A DNA stretch of 46,001 bases from Ruminococcus sp. UBA5884 (GCA_002431975.1 DJFA01000104.1:5666-51666), one strand, 5' to 3'. Positions 16,220 to 25,191 are shown, counted from the first letter of the stretch. Program-made: numbers and translations. Notes: a model not told the origin generated them from the letters alone.

Positions 16220-18016
16220 TTATGTAAGATTGTTTTTGATGACTTTTATAACGTGACTGGCAGGTGTATAGTCAGCGGTATTGAGTTTCCATACGCTGTC
16301 GCCATTTTCCGCAGCATTGATTTTTTCAAATCCGAATGAAGCGAAAAGGTCTTTTACCATATTATTCTTTGCAGTTTTATAATAGTATCCGAAAATTTCA
16401 GAAATATTATTTTTTAAGCATTCCTTTACAAGTTCATCAAGCATTGCAAATTCCATGTCACGTTTTAAGACACGGCAGCTCATAAGCCATAAATCTATAT
16501 GGAGAGAGGAATTTTCCTTTTTGCCGATAACCACGGATACAACGCCGTTGTCGCCGAATTTGTCAGTAAGTTTTCCATATAATCTTATATAGTTGTCACT
16601 GTGAAAAACTTCTTCCATTTCAGCCTGAGTATATCTTTTTGTAGTCAGATTGAACTGATTGCTTTTATTTGTAAGCTGAACGATTCTCTGAAGGTAAATC
16701 GGGTCGAAATCGTCAATTACAGCGACCATTTCAAGGCTTTTCAGATAATCATTATAGTTTGAGAACTGTTTCTGCTGAACAGCTCTTTCAGCATTTTTCT
16801 TATACATTTCATTGCGTTTTATATCGTCTTCAGAGAATGAAGTGACTTCAAAATATCCGGCTTTGTCGATTATCTGGATATATGACTCAACATTCTTTAT
16901 ATCAGGAGCAAGAACTCCCGGAAGCTGTGATTTTACAATTTCTCTTTCAGCCGGATTGTCATCAATGAAAACAATGCTGTCAGTCAGGATATTTATATCA
17001 GAAGCAATTTCAGATATATTGCTGTCTTTAGTATTCCAGTTAGCTTTTATTGAGATAAAATCGTCAGGGGAAAGAATGCTGTCAGGGTGTTTAAGACCAA
17101 GAACAGCGTTTTCCTCATCATTTTTGGAGCATACGGAAAGTATCACGCCAAGATTTTTATGAGCCTTTATATATTTCTGAAATTCGCTGTAAGCCTGTGA
17201 CATTGAGGTTTCATTGCCGATTTCAATGCCTTCCTGACCGTCATCTCCGATAACTCCGCCCCAGAGAGTATTGTCGAGGTCGAGAGCAAAGGCTTTTTTA
17301 TTTTTTCCGAGGATTGATTTTATTATATTTGCAAGATTATATGAAAATTCAGGGATTGCACTGACACTCAACGCATATTTATACATATACCAGTAAAAAG
17401 GCTGTGACCATTTTTCAAGACCATATGAGGCTGAAAGATAGTTTATATCATGGATAAAGAAATTTTCATGAGTCTGTGCATATTCATAGAATTTCATGTT
17501 AAGTCTTGAAATAAAGTTTGATTTTCCATGGATATCGCTTGAATCCTTGTTGCCGAGAAGTCTGTAAAACGGCAGTTCCATATTATTCTGAATTATCGGG
17601 CAGTGGAATTTTTCAAAAAGATTATCCCACATTCTGCTGAAATGGCTGTACTGTCGTTCAAGAGCCTCATCAGTTTCAGCAGCAGATGCAGTCATACAGC
17701 CTTCATTAAATTCAGTTATATTTCTGTTGGTTGTGTGAATGAATATAAAATCGGGTTTAAATCCGTCAAGCTCCGGATTTCCGAACATAGCGTCCTGCCA
17801 GTACTGACCGAATTCAGACTGATAGAATGATGGTTCTATACCGTAATTGAGCAGAAAAAGCTCCAGCATTGAAATTATATCATTTGTAGTTGAACCGCCG
17901 AGAACAGCTATATTTTTTTTAATTCTCTGTGAACCGTCAGCGAGGAGCTGTTTTTTTATTGAACGGCGTTTTTTGAGTATATATTCGCTGTCAAAAGGGT
18001 AATCAAGTTCTTTCAT
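16220..18016 (-). CDS. FkbH-like HAD-IIIC protein (predicted acyl/glyceryl loading enzyme)
   Basis: A 598-residue three-part protein. Residues 1-235 form an SGNH-like N-terminal domain (VLGGSTTNDI near 38-47). Residues 240-400 form a HAD-IIIC domain with the nucleophile motif DLDNTLWGG (Asp246, Asp248, Thr250) and a distal FIDDNPAERE. Residues 430-598 form a GNAT-like C-terminal region. FkbH enzymes take 1,3-bisphosphoglycerate, dephosphorylate it and load the glyceryl unit on a carrier protein; a suitable carrier gene follows directly. AAAGGAG precedes the ATG. Within this operon the likely job is to charge the ACP. The upstream spacing of 170 bases is caused by an inserted repeat. Substrate identity is inferred. 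Confidence 0.84.
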   Translation of the reverse strand: MKELDYPFDSEYILKKRRSIKKQLLADGSQRIKKNIAVLGGSTTNDIISMLELFLLNYGIEPSFYQSEFGQYWQDAMFGNPELDGFKPDFIFIHTTNRNITEFNEGCMTASAAETDEALERQYSHFSRMWDNLFEKFHCPIIQNNMELPFYRLLGNKDSSDIHGKSNFISRLNMKFYEYAQTHENFFIHDINYLSASYGLEKWSQPFYWYMYKYALSVSAIPEFSYNLANIIKSILGKNKKAFALDLDNTLWGGVIGDDGQEGIEIGNETSMSQAYSEFQKYIKAHKNLGVILSVCSKNDEENAVLGLKHPDSILSPDDFISIKANWNTKDSNISEIASDINILTDSIVFIDDNPAEREIVKSQLPGVLAPDIKNVESYIQIIDKAGYFEVTSFSEDDIKRNEMYKKNAERAVQQKQFSNYNDYLKSLEMVAVIDDFDPIYLQRIVQLTNKSNQFNLTTKRYTQAEMEEVFHSDNYIRLYGKLTDKFGDNGVVSVVIGKKENSSLHIDLWLMSCRVLKRDMEFAMLDELVKECLKNNISEIFGYYYKTAKNNMVKDLFASFGFEKINAAENGDSVWKLNTADYTPASHVIKVIKNNLT

Positions 18017-18056
18017 ATTTTTTTATCTCCTTTTTTACTGAACATGGATATTTTCT

Positions 18057-18183
18057 GTAGGGGCGAACTGTGTTCGCCCGCTCAGTTTACAGCAAATCTT
18101 CAACGGGCGAACACAGTTCGCCCCTACAAAATATACAGAAAATCCCGTGTTTTCAACAATAAAATTTTGTTGTCAAATTTGTG
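18057..18183. repeat. Palindromic repeat inserted inside an operon
   Basis: The core runs from GTAGGGGCGAACTG (18057) to CAGTTCGCCCCTAC (18127), then a long right arm ends CAAATTTGTGTT. The left arm is missing. The copy lies between the DHHW and FkbH-like genes. It is flanked by a direct duplication of 25 bases (18032-18056 and 18184-18208, one mismatch) that carries the last six codons and stop of the DHHW gene. Confidence 0.87.
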
Positions 18184-18186
18184 TTT

Positions 18187-19572
18187 TTACTGAACACGGA
18201 TATTTTCTATATGTCTTACCATTGAAGGGGTAGCGGCAGTAAATGCATTTACTGCGAAAAGTACATCAGTAGCACCCTGTTCCTTCATGAAGTTTATAGC
18301 ATTTATATCAAAATATCTTATATCTATTACATATATATTTTCAAATGAATGGGTAAGGAAAGGAATCATTGCATTTCCGTAGCTGTCCTTTAAAACAACT
18401 AAAGTTCTGCCGTTTCCTGCATCGGTATGTATTTTGGTAATTTTGTCGTCACCGCCCATAAATGTTACATAAAGGCTGCTCAGAGGCATATCGATAAACA
18501 GATTACTGTCATATCCTTCCTGAAAATAGGTGTTGTAATATGTTGTTGTATACTGATTGTCAGGCTTATAGTAGGTGAATGTTTCAGGATAATCAAGAAT
18601 GCTTGCGTCCTGTGTGAAAGTATAGATAGTACCGGTATAGCCGTCCTGTGAAACCTTTTCATATGTTGAAAGTTCAGGGAACGGGAGTCCGAGCTGCTGG
18701 GCAAATTTCTGTGAGGCATAGTATGCACCGAGAGGAGCCCAGTGGTGGTCAGTACGCAGATATATATCTTCTTTTTTATGACTGTCCATAACGGCGGATA
18801 TATCAACATCTTCAACACCGACAAGGCGTTCTCTGATATACTGGAGGTCAGCAAACTGGTCTTCTGAATATCCTGAATATTTGCTTGGGAGATAATACGA
18901 TACAGCAGTAGGGATAACCATTGAATATACGTTTACGCTGTCGCCGAGGTCATGTTTATATGCATTTACAGCAGCAACATATGAATCAAGAGTGCTGTCA
19001 TAGCTTCCGTAAAGCATAATGCCACGGTTTTTATAGATTATTATGCCGTTTTCAACTTTGCCCTTGTCGATATCGTTGTCATTTTCTTCCCAGTAATCGT
19101 CATAATCCGGATTATCAGGAGTTTCACCTGTAACAACTGCACTTTCTTCAGTAGTTACAGCAGCTTCACCGGTAACAGCAGGCGGTTCAGTAACAGCAGG
19201 AACTTTTATTTCAGATTTTGATTCATCATTATTCTTGTTTACCATAGAAACATTTCCATGGAAAGTAACGCCGTCAAGCTCCACGCCGAAAAATGAAGTA
19301 AGCTTTGTATTCCATTTTTTAAAAGTGCTTCTCATAGGAACAGTATCATTATAAAATTCAGAAACACCATTTGTATATTTGCCGTCAAAATAGTCATTGA
19401 ATGAGAAATCAGGCATAGTTGCAAGAGTACGGTTTTCAGTTTCTGAAATAGTCGGGCGTTCAAGTACCAGCATACCGACAGAAACAACGGCTATACAGCC
19501 TATAATTACAGCTGCATTGAGTTTATACATGAATTTTTCGGATTTTTTCTTTTTTCTTTTTTGTTTGCTCAT
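18187..19572 (-). CDS. DHHW-family membrane-anchored SGNH-like protein
   Basis: A 461-residue protein with a basic N-terminus, one membrane segment (about residues 18-37) and the rest outside the cell. The family signature DHHW is at 275-278 and a candidate nucleophile Ser397 lies in LKDSYGNAM, as in AlgX/AlgJ/DltD-type SGNH proteins. A Thr/Ala/Glu-rich linker (about 120-170) separates two parts of the outer domain. Family knowledge: such proteins act with an MBOAT partner in O-acylation of extracellular polymers. It is 18 bases downstream of the MBOAT gene, so it is very likely its partner. The polymer modified is not known. Confidence 0.88.
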   Translation of the reverse strand: MSKQKRKKKKSEKFMYKLNAAVIIGCIAVVSVGMLVLERPTISETENRTLATMPDFSFNDYFDGKYTNGVSEFYNDTVPMRSTFKKWNTKLTSFFGVELDGVTFHGNVSMVNKNNDESKSEIKVPAVTEPPAVTGEAAVTTEESAVVTGETPDNPDYDDYWEENDNDIDKGKVENGIIIYKNRGIMLYGSYDSTLDSYVAAVNAYKHDLGDSVNVYSMVIPTAVSYYLPSKYSGYSEDQFADLQYIRERLVGVEDVDISAVMDSHKKEDIYLRTDHHWAPLGAYYASQKFAQQLGLPFPELSTYEKVSQDGYTGTIYTFTQDASILDYPETFTYYKPDNQYTTTYYNTYFQEGYDSNLFIDMPLSSLYVTFMGGDDKITKIHTDAGNGRTLVVLKDSYGNAMIPFLTHSFENIYVIDIRYFDINAINFMKEQGATDVLFAVNAFTAATPSMVRHIENIRVQ

Positions 19573-19590
19573 TTTAAAAGGACTCCTTTT

Positions 19591-20994
19591 TTAGAAACGG
19601 AAATACAAAAACGGGTTGTTTGTTGCGTCTACAAGCATAATGCTGCTTACTGCAAGAAGAAGAACATTTGCAGCAGTCTGCAATGATTTCATCAATATGA
19701 AAGAAGATTCTGACTTGTCCATAAGTTTTTTAAGTGACTGTACAACAGGGAAGCAGGCTATAACAGCAATTATTATAAGGAAAATATTATTGAAGAATGA
19801 AACTTTGACAGCCTCATCAAAGAATACATTGCCGTTAAGACCGATAAGATTTTTAAGGAAGTTTATAAGTTTATTTCCGTCCTCAAAGTAGAAAATACCG
19901 AATCCGACTATTATAACAATTTTATTGTATATATGCATTATGACCTTAGGAATCTTTTTCATGCGTTTTTTGCCGACAAGCAGTTCAAGGAATATGAATA
20001 CTCCGAAATAAAGACCCCAGATTATATAGTTCCAGCTTGCACCATGCCATAAACCTGTTGAGAACCATACAAGGAACAAGTTGAGATATTTTCTGCGTTT
20101 GCCGAATATCGGGAGATAGAGCAGATAGTCACGGAAGAATGAACCGAGTGATATATGCCATCTCTGCCAGAATTCAGTGATATTTATGCATATGAAAGGA
20201 TAATTGAAGTTTTCATCAAAATGGAATCCGAATACACGTCCAAGACCTATAGCCATATCGGAATATCCGGAAAAATCGAAATAAACCTGCATTGCATAGA
20301 TTATAACAGCATACCATGTGCCGGCAACTGAAAGATTTTCAATATTCTTGCCGAAAAACGCATCAACTATTACGCTGAGATTATTTGCGATTATGACTTT
20401 TTTGGCAAGACCAACAGTAAGCCTTGAAAAGCCGTCACTGAGGTCTTTTGCAGTAGTCTGACGCTGGCTTATTTCCTGACCGATAACGGAATATCTTACG
20501 ATAGGGCCGGCTACAAGCTGAGGAAACATTGAAACATAAAGCAGGAATTTCCCGAAGCTTTTCTGGGTTTCAACCTTTTCCCAGTAGCAGTCTATTGTAT
20601 ATGAGATTGTCTGGAATGTATAGAAGCTTATTCCGATAGGCAGAGCAATTTCAGGGACGTGCAGATTGAGTGAAAGTAAAGCATTTATATTTTCAACAAT
20701 GAATCCGCTGTATTTGAAAAATCCGAGCAGACCGAGGTTTGTTACAAGTGAGCCGATTACAGCAAGCTTTGCTTTGAAAGTGCCTCTGTATTTGTCGATT
20801 ATTATGCCGTTGAGATAGTCAATCGAGGCACTGAATACCAGAAGAAATACCCATGTAGGTTCTCCCCATGCATAAAAGACCAATGAAAATGCGGTAAGTA
20901 TAAAGTTTCTGTATGAGATATTTTTTGTTGCAAAATACATTATAAGACATATCGGCAGAAACATATAAAGAAAAAACAGACTGGAGAAAACCAT
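19591..20994 (-). CDS. MBOAT-family O-acyltransferase (DltB/AlgI-like)
   Basis: A 467-residue polytopic membrane protein with about 11 segments. The catalytic His317 is in GLWHGASWN, and a second conserved site is ITEFWQRWH (His280). DltB, AlgI and PatA-like enzymes move an acyl group from a cytoplasmic donor to an outside acceptor. First gene of a four-gene operon followed by the DHHW protein, FkbH-like enzyme and ACP; this set resembles DltB-DltD-DltA-DltC in function but replaces the amino-acid activator. AGGGGTGT lies upstream of the ATG. A promoter with TTGACC and TATAAT is at 21059-21088. Confidence 0.93.
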   Translation of the reverse strand: MVFSSLFFLYMFLPICLIMYFATKNISYRNFILTAFSLVFYAWGEPTWVFLLVFSASIDYLNGIIIDKYRGTFKAKLAVIGSLVTNLGLLGFFKYSGFIVENINALLSLNLHVPEIALPIGISFYTFQTISYTIDCYWEKVETQKSFGKFLLYVSMFPQLVAGPIVRYSVIGQEISQRQTTAKDLSDGFSRLTVGLAKKVIIANNLSVIVDAFFGKNIENLSVAGTWYAVIIYAMQVYFDFSGYSDMAIGLGRVFGFHFDENFNYPFICINITEFWQRWHISLGSFFRDYLLYLPIFGKRRKYLNLFLVWFSTGLWHGASWNYIIWGLYFGVFIFLELLVGKKRMKKIPKVIMHIYNKIVIIVGFGIFYFEDGNKLINFLKNLIGLNGNVFFDEAVKVSFFNNIFLIIIAVIACFPVVQSLKKLMDKSESSFILMKSLQTAANVLLLAVSSIMLVDATNNPFLYFRF

Positions 20995-21058
20995 ATGGCA
21001 GAAGACACCCCTGATAAAATAAATTATATTACATCAAAATACGCTATAATACAAGATA

Positions 21059-21088
21059 ATTATACTACAAATATTATCAGCAGGTCAA
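21059..21088 (-). promoter_or_regulatory. Promoter of the MBOAT operon
   Basis: On the minus strand TTGACC, 18 bases, TATAAT, about 65 bases before the MBOAT start. Confidence 0.68.
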
Positions 21089-21168
21089 TAAACTTTTTAT
21101 ATAAAAAATAAATAAAAGTGTATTTTTATTTAGTAACAATGCTTTTTTAAGATTTCTCTTATAATGCT

Positions 21169-21328
21169 GTAGGGGCGACCATTGGTCGCCCGTTGCAGTT
21201 TACCAGAATTTCAAATGGGTAATCAATAATTTTTATTCCGAAAACAGATATCGAATTTATGTTTAAACCATAATTTGAACGGGCGACCAATGGTCGCCCC
21301 TACAGAAACAATCAATCGAATTGGCGTT
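21169..21328. repeat. Palindromic MITE-like repeat, expanded centre
   Basis: The left half starts GTAGGGGCGACCATTGG at 21169 and the right half ends CGCCCCTAC at 21303. The arm runs on to TTGGCGTT at 21328. The centre is about 85 bases, longer than in the other copies. It fills most of the 372-bp gap between the MBOAT operon promoter and the thiC terminator; nothing else is seen there. Confidence 0.84.
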
Positions 21329-21362
21329 AAAAAGGGCAACCAATTTAAATGGTCGCCCTTTT
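21329..21362 (-). terminator. Intrinsic terminator of thiC
   Basis: On the minus strand AAAAGGGCGACCA pairs with TGGTTGCCCTTTT around TTTAAAT and is followed by a T-run. It lies directly after the thiC stop. Its stem is similar to the core of the adjoining repeat. Confidence 0.82.
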
Positions 21363-21365
21363 GAT

Positions 21366-22676
21366 TTATTTTTCAGAACAGAATTCAACTTTTTTTCCTT
21401 CAAGAATCAGGTTTGTAGTTCTCATTGCACACATTTTTCCGCACATTGAGCAGGTATGCCTGTCAGCCGGAGGAGTGCTTTCAAAGTATCTTTTTGCTTT
21501 TTCGGGGTCAATTGCATATTTGAACATATCGTCCCAGTCAATGCGTTTTCTTGCTTCGCTCATTTTATTGTCAATATCTCTTGCATGAGGGAGATTATTT
21601 GCGATATCAGCAGCATGAGCAGCAATTTTTGAAGCAATAATGCCTTCCTTTACATCATTTACATCAGGGAGTCTGAGATGTTCGGCAGGAGTTACATAGC
21701 AGAGGAAATCAGCTCCGTTTGCAGCAGCTATTGCACCGCCGATAGCTGAAGTAATATGGTCATATCCGGGAGCAATATCAGTTACCAGAGGGCCTAATAC
21801 ATAGAAAGGAGCATTGTGGCAGATTCTTTTCTGTATTGCCATGTTTGCAGCAATTTCATTGATAGCCATATGTCCCGGGCCTTCAACCATTACCTGTACA
21901 TTTTTAGCCCATGCACGTTCTGTAAGGATTCCGAGTTCAATGAGTTCGCTGAGCTGACCTGCATCGGAACTGTCATTTGTGCTTCCCGGTCTTAAAGCGT
22001 CGCCGAGGCTTATTGTAACATCATATTTATGAAGAATGTCAAGTACTTCATCATAATATTCATAGAACGGGTTTTCATTGCCTGTCATTTCCATCCATGC
22101 AAAGAGGAGAGAACCGCCTCTTGAAACTATATTAGTAAGTCTTTTTGTTTCTTTGAAAAGGCTTACAGCACGTTTGTTTATGCCTGCGTGAATAGTCATG
22201 AAGTCAACGCCTTCCTTTGCATGAGCTTCAACGACTTTAAGGAAATCCTTTGCAGTGATATCAAGCAAATCCTTTTCAAGATAACCGATAGCGTCATACA
22301 TAGGAACAGTTCCAATCATGGCAGTTGAGCGTTCAACAAGTTCTTTTCTGAAAGTGCTTGTCTTGCCGTAGTTGCTGAGGTCCATTATAGCTTCGCAGCC
22401 GAAATCAAGAGCCATCTGAACCTTTTCCATTTCAGCAGTATAGTCAATGCAGTCACCTGATATGCCGAGATTTACATTTATCTTTGTGCGGAGACCTTCG
22501 CCTATACCTTCAGGGCTGAGAGATTTATGAAATATATTTGCAGGGATACATACTGAACCCCTTGCAACACGTTCTCTTATAATTTCAGGGTCAGTATATT
22601 CTTTTTCAGCAACAATTTTCATCTGTTCAGTAATAATGCCTTTTTTTGCGGCTTCCATCTGTGTACTGTAATTCAT
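21366..22676 (-). CDS. thiC: Phosphomethylpyrimidine synthase ThiC
   Basis: A 436-residue radical-SAM enzyme that converts aminoimidazole ribotide to hydroxymethylpyrimidine phosphate in thiamine synthesis. The C-terminal cluster motif CSMCGKMC (CX2CX4C) binds the 4Fe-4S cluster. The conserved VMVEGPGHMAINE and DHITSAIGGA segments are present. I use the ATG at 22676, after AAAGGA; a longer in-frame reading to 22724 has no ribosome site and would cross the promoter. The leader is only about 30 bases long and has no room for a TPP riboswitch, which usually controls thiC in this phylum. No other thi gene is nearby. Confidence 0.97.
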   Translation of the reverse strand: MNYSTQMEAAKKGIITEQMKIVAEKEYTDPEIIRERVARGSVCIPANIFHKSLSPEGIGEGLRTKINVNLGISGDCIDYTAEMEKVQMALDFGCEAIMDLSNYGKTSTFRKELVERSTAMIGTVPMYDAIGYLEKDLLDITAKDFLKVVEAHAKEGVDFMTIHAGINKRAVSLFKETKRLTNIVSRGGSLLFAWMEMTGNENPFYEYYDEVLDILHKYDVTISLGDALRPGSTNDSSDAGQLSELIELGILTERAWAKNVQVMVEGPGHMAINEIAANMAIQKRICHNAPFYVLGPLVTDIAPGYDHITSAIGGAIAAANGADFLCYVTPAEHLRLPDVNDVKEGIIASKIAAHAADIANNLPHARDIDNKMSEARKRIDWDDMFKYAIDPEKAKRYFESTPPADRHTCSMCGKMCAMRTTNLILEGKKVEFCSEK

Positions 22677-22714
22677 AATAAAAATCCTTTCAAATCGGTA
22701 ATATTCTGATTTAT

Positions 22715-22743
22715 ATTCTATCATTTTTATTATCAGATGTCAA
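22715..22743 (-). promoter_or_regulatory. Promoter of thiC
   Basis: On the minus strand TTGACA, 17 bases, TAGAAT. Start of transcription is expected near 22708, about 32 bases before the ATG. The -35 box overlaps the T-run of the upstream terminator. Confidence 0.8.
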
Positions 22744-22770
22744 CAAAAACAGACAGCCTTTACTGTCCGC
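22742..22770 (-). terminator. Terminator of the amidohydrolase gene
   Basis: On the minus strand GACAG pairs with CTGTC around TAAAGG, extended by G-C, and is followed by TGTTTTTG. The stem is short. Confidence 0.55.
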
Positions 22771-22783
22771 AGTCTTTGAAAAA

Positions 22784-23593
22784 TCAGTTTATTCCATAAA
22801 ATTCTTTGAAATTCTCTGAAAACATTTTCTGATATTCATTATATGAATAGCCGAGTCCGAGAAATGCATCAAGTTCCTTTTCATAGTTCCACATCGGGAA
22901 ATCTGTTCCGAAAAAGCAGTTTTCAATTCCGTAATGGTCTATAAGTTTTCTTACATACTCAGCCGGAAGAATACTCTGGCTGCTTGATGTATCATATCTG
23001 AGATTTTCAAATTTTCCGCCGAGGCATTCAAGAGCTTCTTCCCATCTCTGATAGCCGCCGAGATGAGCAGCTGTTACTTTAAGTTTCGGGAAATCCTCAA
23101 GGACTTTTTTAAGACGTACAGGTCTTGAATATTCATATCTTTCATCACCCATATGTATAAGCATAGGGAGATTTTCTGCTTCAGCGATTTCATATATCTT
23201 ATATGCTTTTCTGTCATCTATGCAGAATTTCTGGAAATCAGGGTGAATTTTTATTCCATGCAGACCCATTGAAACTATTCTTTTTGGTTCCTCCTCAATA
23301 TTTTCATAATCCGGATGCAGAGTTGCAAGACCTATAAACTGTTTATTTGCAAGGCACTGTTCATGTATGAAATTATTTATTGAAACTGTCTGTTCAGGAG
23401 CAGTTGCTGTTGAGCATACAAGAGCTTTTGTAACATTGTATTTTTCCATATCAGCAATAAGATTTTTGCTGCTGCCCTTGTCATTCATAGGTATATGATA
23501 AAAGTTGCCGATATTGACAGTTGCCTTTTCAGCAATTTTTTCAGGGAAAATATGTGTATGAGCATCAATGATTTCAAATTCTTTATAATTCAA
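22784..23593 (-). CDS. Amidohydrolase-family metal-dependent hydrolase
   Basis: A 269-residue TIM-barrel hydrolase of the amidohydrolase-2 (ACMSD-like) type. Metal ligands visible are HTH (DAHTHIF, near residues 12-14), His in LPMLIHMGD, His in TAAHLGGYQRWEEA and Asp in GTDFPMWNYEKEL. Soluble, with no signal peptide. It starts with TTG, 8 bases after GAGG; no better start exists. The substrate cannot be predicted. It is on the same strand as thiC but the two have separate promoters and a terminator between them. Confidence 0.85.
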   Translation of the reverse strand: MNYKEFEIIDAHTHIFPEKIAEKATVNIGNFYHIPMNDKGSSKNLIADMEKYNVTKALVCSTATAPEQTVSINNFIHEQCLANKQFIGLATLHPDYENIEEEPKRIVSMGLHGIKIHPDFQKFCIDDRKAYKIYEIAEAENLPMLIHMGDERYEYSRPVRLKKVLEDFPKLKVTAAHLGGYQRWEEALECLGGKFENLRYDTSSSQSILPAEYVRKLIDHYGIENCFFGTDFPMWNYEKELDAFLGLGYSYNEYQKMFSENFKEFYGIN

Positions 23594-23629
23594 TCCAAAA
23601 ACCTCTTTCCGTTATTCTTTTCAGATACT

Positions 23630-23658
23630 ATTGTATATCTTTTATGCGAAAAAATCAA
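23630..23658 (-). promoter_or_regulatory. Promoter of the amidohydrolase gene
   Basis: On the minus strand TTGATT, 17 bases, TACAAT, about 40 bases before the TTG start. Confidence 0.65.
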
Positions 23659-23736
23659 CCGGATTCATAAAAATAACATGAATTGACGAAAAAAATATCA
23701 GTATTCTACAAATATTTTACTGGTTAAAAATTTATG

Positions 23737-23765
23737 TTGACATTTGTCATAAAACGCATTATAAT
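23737..23765 (+). promoter_or_regulatory. Promoter of the cation/proton antiporter gene
   Basis: TTGACA, 17 bases, TATAAT: a full consensus sigma-A promoter. Confidence 0.85.
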
Positions 23766-23779
23766 ATGTATAGCTTTTC

Positions 23780-23810
23780 AAAGACGATTTGCTTTTTGCA
23801 GGTCGTCTTT
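23780..23810 (+). ncRNA. Leader hairpin of the antiporter mRNA
   Basis: AAAGACGA (23780-23787) pairs perfectly with TCGTCTTT (23803-23810), with an inner GC pair flanking TTTTT. It lies at the very 5' end of the transcript. No known riboswitch family is recognised and no T-run follows. Confidence 0.4.
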
Positions 23811-23852
23811 AAAAATGTAACGGAAATTTTTTCAAAGAAAAGGGGATTATCT

Positions 23853-25121
23853 ATGTCTTACGAATTTCTCATGACCATAGCACTTATCCTTTTAAGTACT
23901 AAGGTTCTCGGACTTGTCACCAAAAAAATCAAGCTGCCTCAGGTAGTCGGAGCGTTGCTTGCCGGACTTCTTCTCGGCCCTGCCTGTTTCAACATAGTGA
24001 CTGAAACGGATTTGCTTTCATCTCTTTCAGAACTCGGTGTAATTGTCCTTATGTTTGCGGCAGGACTTGAAACCGATATCAATGAACTTAAGAAAACCGG
24101 TAAAGCCTCATTCCTTATTGCACTTCTCGGCGTAATAATTCCGCTTTTCGGAGGACTGGGAATTGCAGCAGTATTCAATGAAGGTGATGAAGCCCTTTCA
24201 TCAAGCGTATTTCTCCAGAATGTATTTATCGGTGTAATCATGACTGCTACATCTGTAAGTATTACAGTTGAAACTCTTAAAGAACTTGGAAAGCTTACTA
24301 CAAAAGCCGGAAATGCTATTCTTGGTGCAGCAATTATAGATGATGTTCTTGGAATAATCGCTCTTACAATCGTTACAAGCTTTGCTGACCCTGATGTAAA
24401 TATAGTTTCTGTTCTTCTTAAAATAGTAGCATTCTTTGTGGTTGCTGCAATTGCAGGAGTTCTGTTCCATAAGGTATTTACAAAATGGAGCGGTTCAGCA
24501 TCAAAGGATTTAAGACGTCATGTAATAGTTTCATTTGTATTCTGTCTTGTGCTTTCATATGTAGCTGAAAAATTCTTCGGCGTTGCAGATATTACAGGTG
24601 CATTTGTTGCAGGTCTTGCAATATCAAATACTCCGAAAAGCGGATATATCTCACACAGATTTGAAACTCTTTCATATATGCTCCTTTCGCCTATTTTCTT
24701 TGCAAGTATAGGTATAAAGGTTGTTCTTCCTAAGATGACAGGAGAACTCATACTTTTCACAGTTCTGCTTGTTATAATTGCAGTACTCACAAAGATTGTC
24801 GGCTGCGGAGTAGGTGCTAAAATATGCAAATTTTCAAACCGTGAAGCCATTCAGATAGGTGTCGGAATGATTTCAAGAGGTGAAGTTGCTCTTATCGTTG
24901 CAAACAAAGGAGCTGAAGTAGGTCTTATGAGTTCAGTATATTTCGGCCCTGTGGTAATAATGGTAGTTATCACAACTATTATAACGCCTATTCTTCTTAA
25001 AGTCGTATTTAAAAATGATGATGCAGTCGCTGCCGCTGATGATGTTATCAATTACAACAAGGGCGAACAGCTTGAAAAGGAAATGCAGAATCTTGTAAAA
25101 TCAAAATCAAAGAATAAATAA
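23853..25121 (+). CDS. CPA2-family cation:proton antiporter
   Basis: A 422-residue protein with 12-13 membrane segments that exchanges Na+ or K+ for protons. The paired acidic residues AAIIDDVLG are those of electrogenic CPA2 members such as NapA. Other conserved parts are KLPQVVGALLAGLLLGP and the crossing GVGMISRGEVALIVANKG. There is no C-terminal RCK/TrkA domain; the tail is short and basic. The start is the ATG at 23853, preceded by AAGGGGA. A longer in-frame reading from 23766 lies at the transcription start and lacks a ribosome site. Single gene with its own promoter and terminator. Confidence 0.93.
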   Translation: MSYEFLMTIALILLSTKVLGLVTKKIKLPQVVGALLAGLLLGPACFNIVTETDLLSSLSELGVIVLMFAAGLETDINELKKTGKASFLIALLGVIIPLFGGLGIAAVFNEGDEALSSSVFLQNVFIGVIMTATSVSITVETLKELGKLTTKAGNAILGAAIIDDVLGIIALTIVTSFADPDVNIVSVLLKIVAFFVVAAIAGVLFHKVFTKWSGSASKDLRRHVIVSFVFCLVLSYVAEKFFGVADITGAFVAGLAISNTPKSGYISHRFETLSYMLLSPIFFASIGIKVVLPKMTGELILFTVLLVIIAVLTKIVGCGVGAKICKFSNREAIQIGVGMISRGEVALIVANKGAEVGLMSSVYFGPVVIMVVITTIITPILLKVVFKNDDAVAAADDVINYNKGEQLEKEMQNLVKSKSKNK

Positions 25122-25130
25122 CTGACTGAT

Positions 25131-25162
25131 AAAAAAGGCTTCCAAAACGGAGGCCTTTTTTT
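25131..25162 (+). terminator. Intrinsic terminator of the antiporter gene
   Basis: AAAAAGGCTTCC pairs with GGAGGCCTTTTT (one wobble) and runs into further Ts. Confidence 0.92.
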
Positions 25163-25191
25163 ATGCAGAGTTGATGGATTTGCGTTAAATT

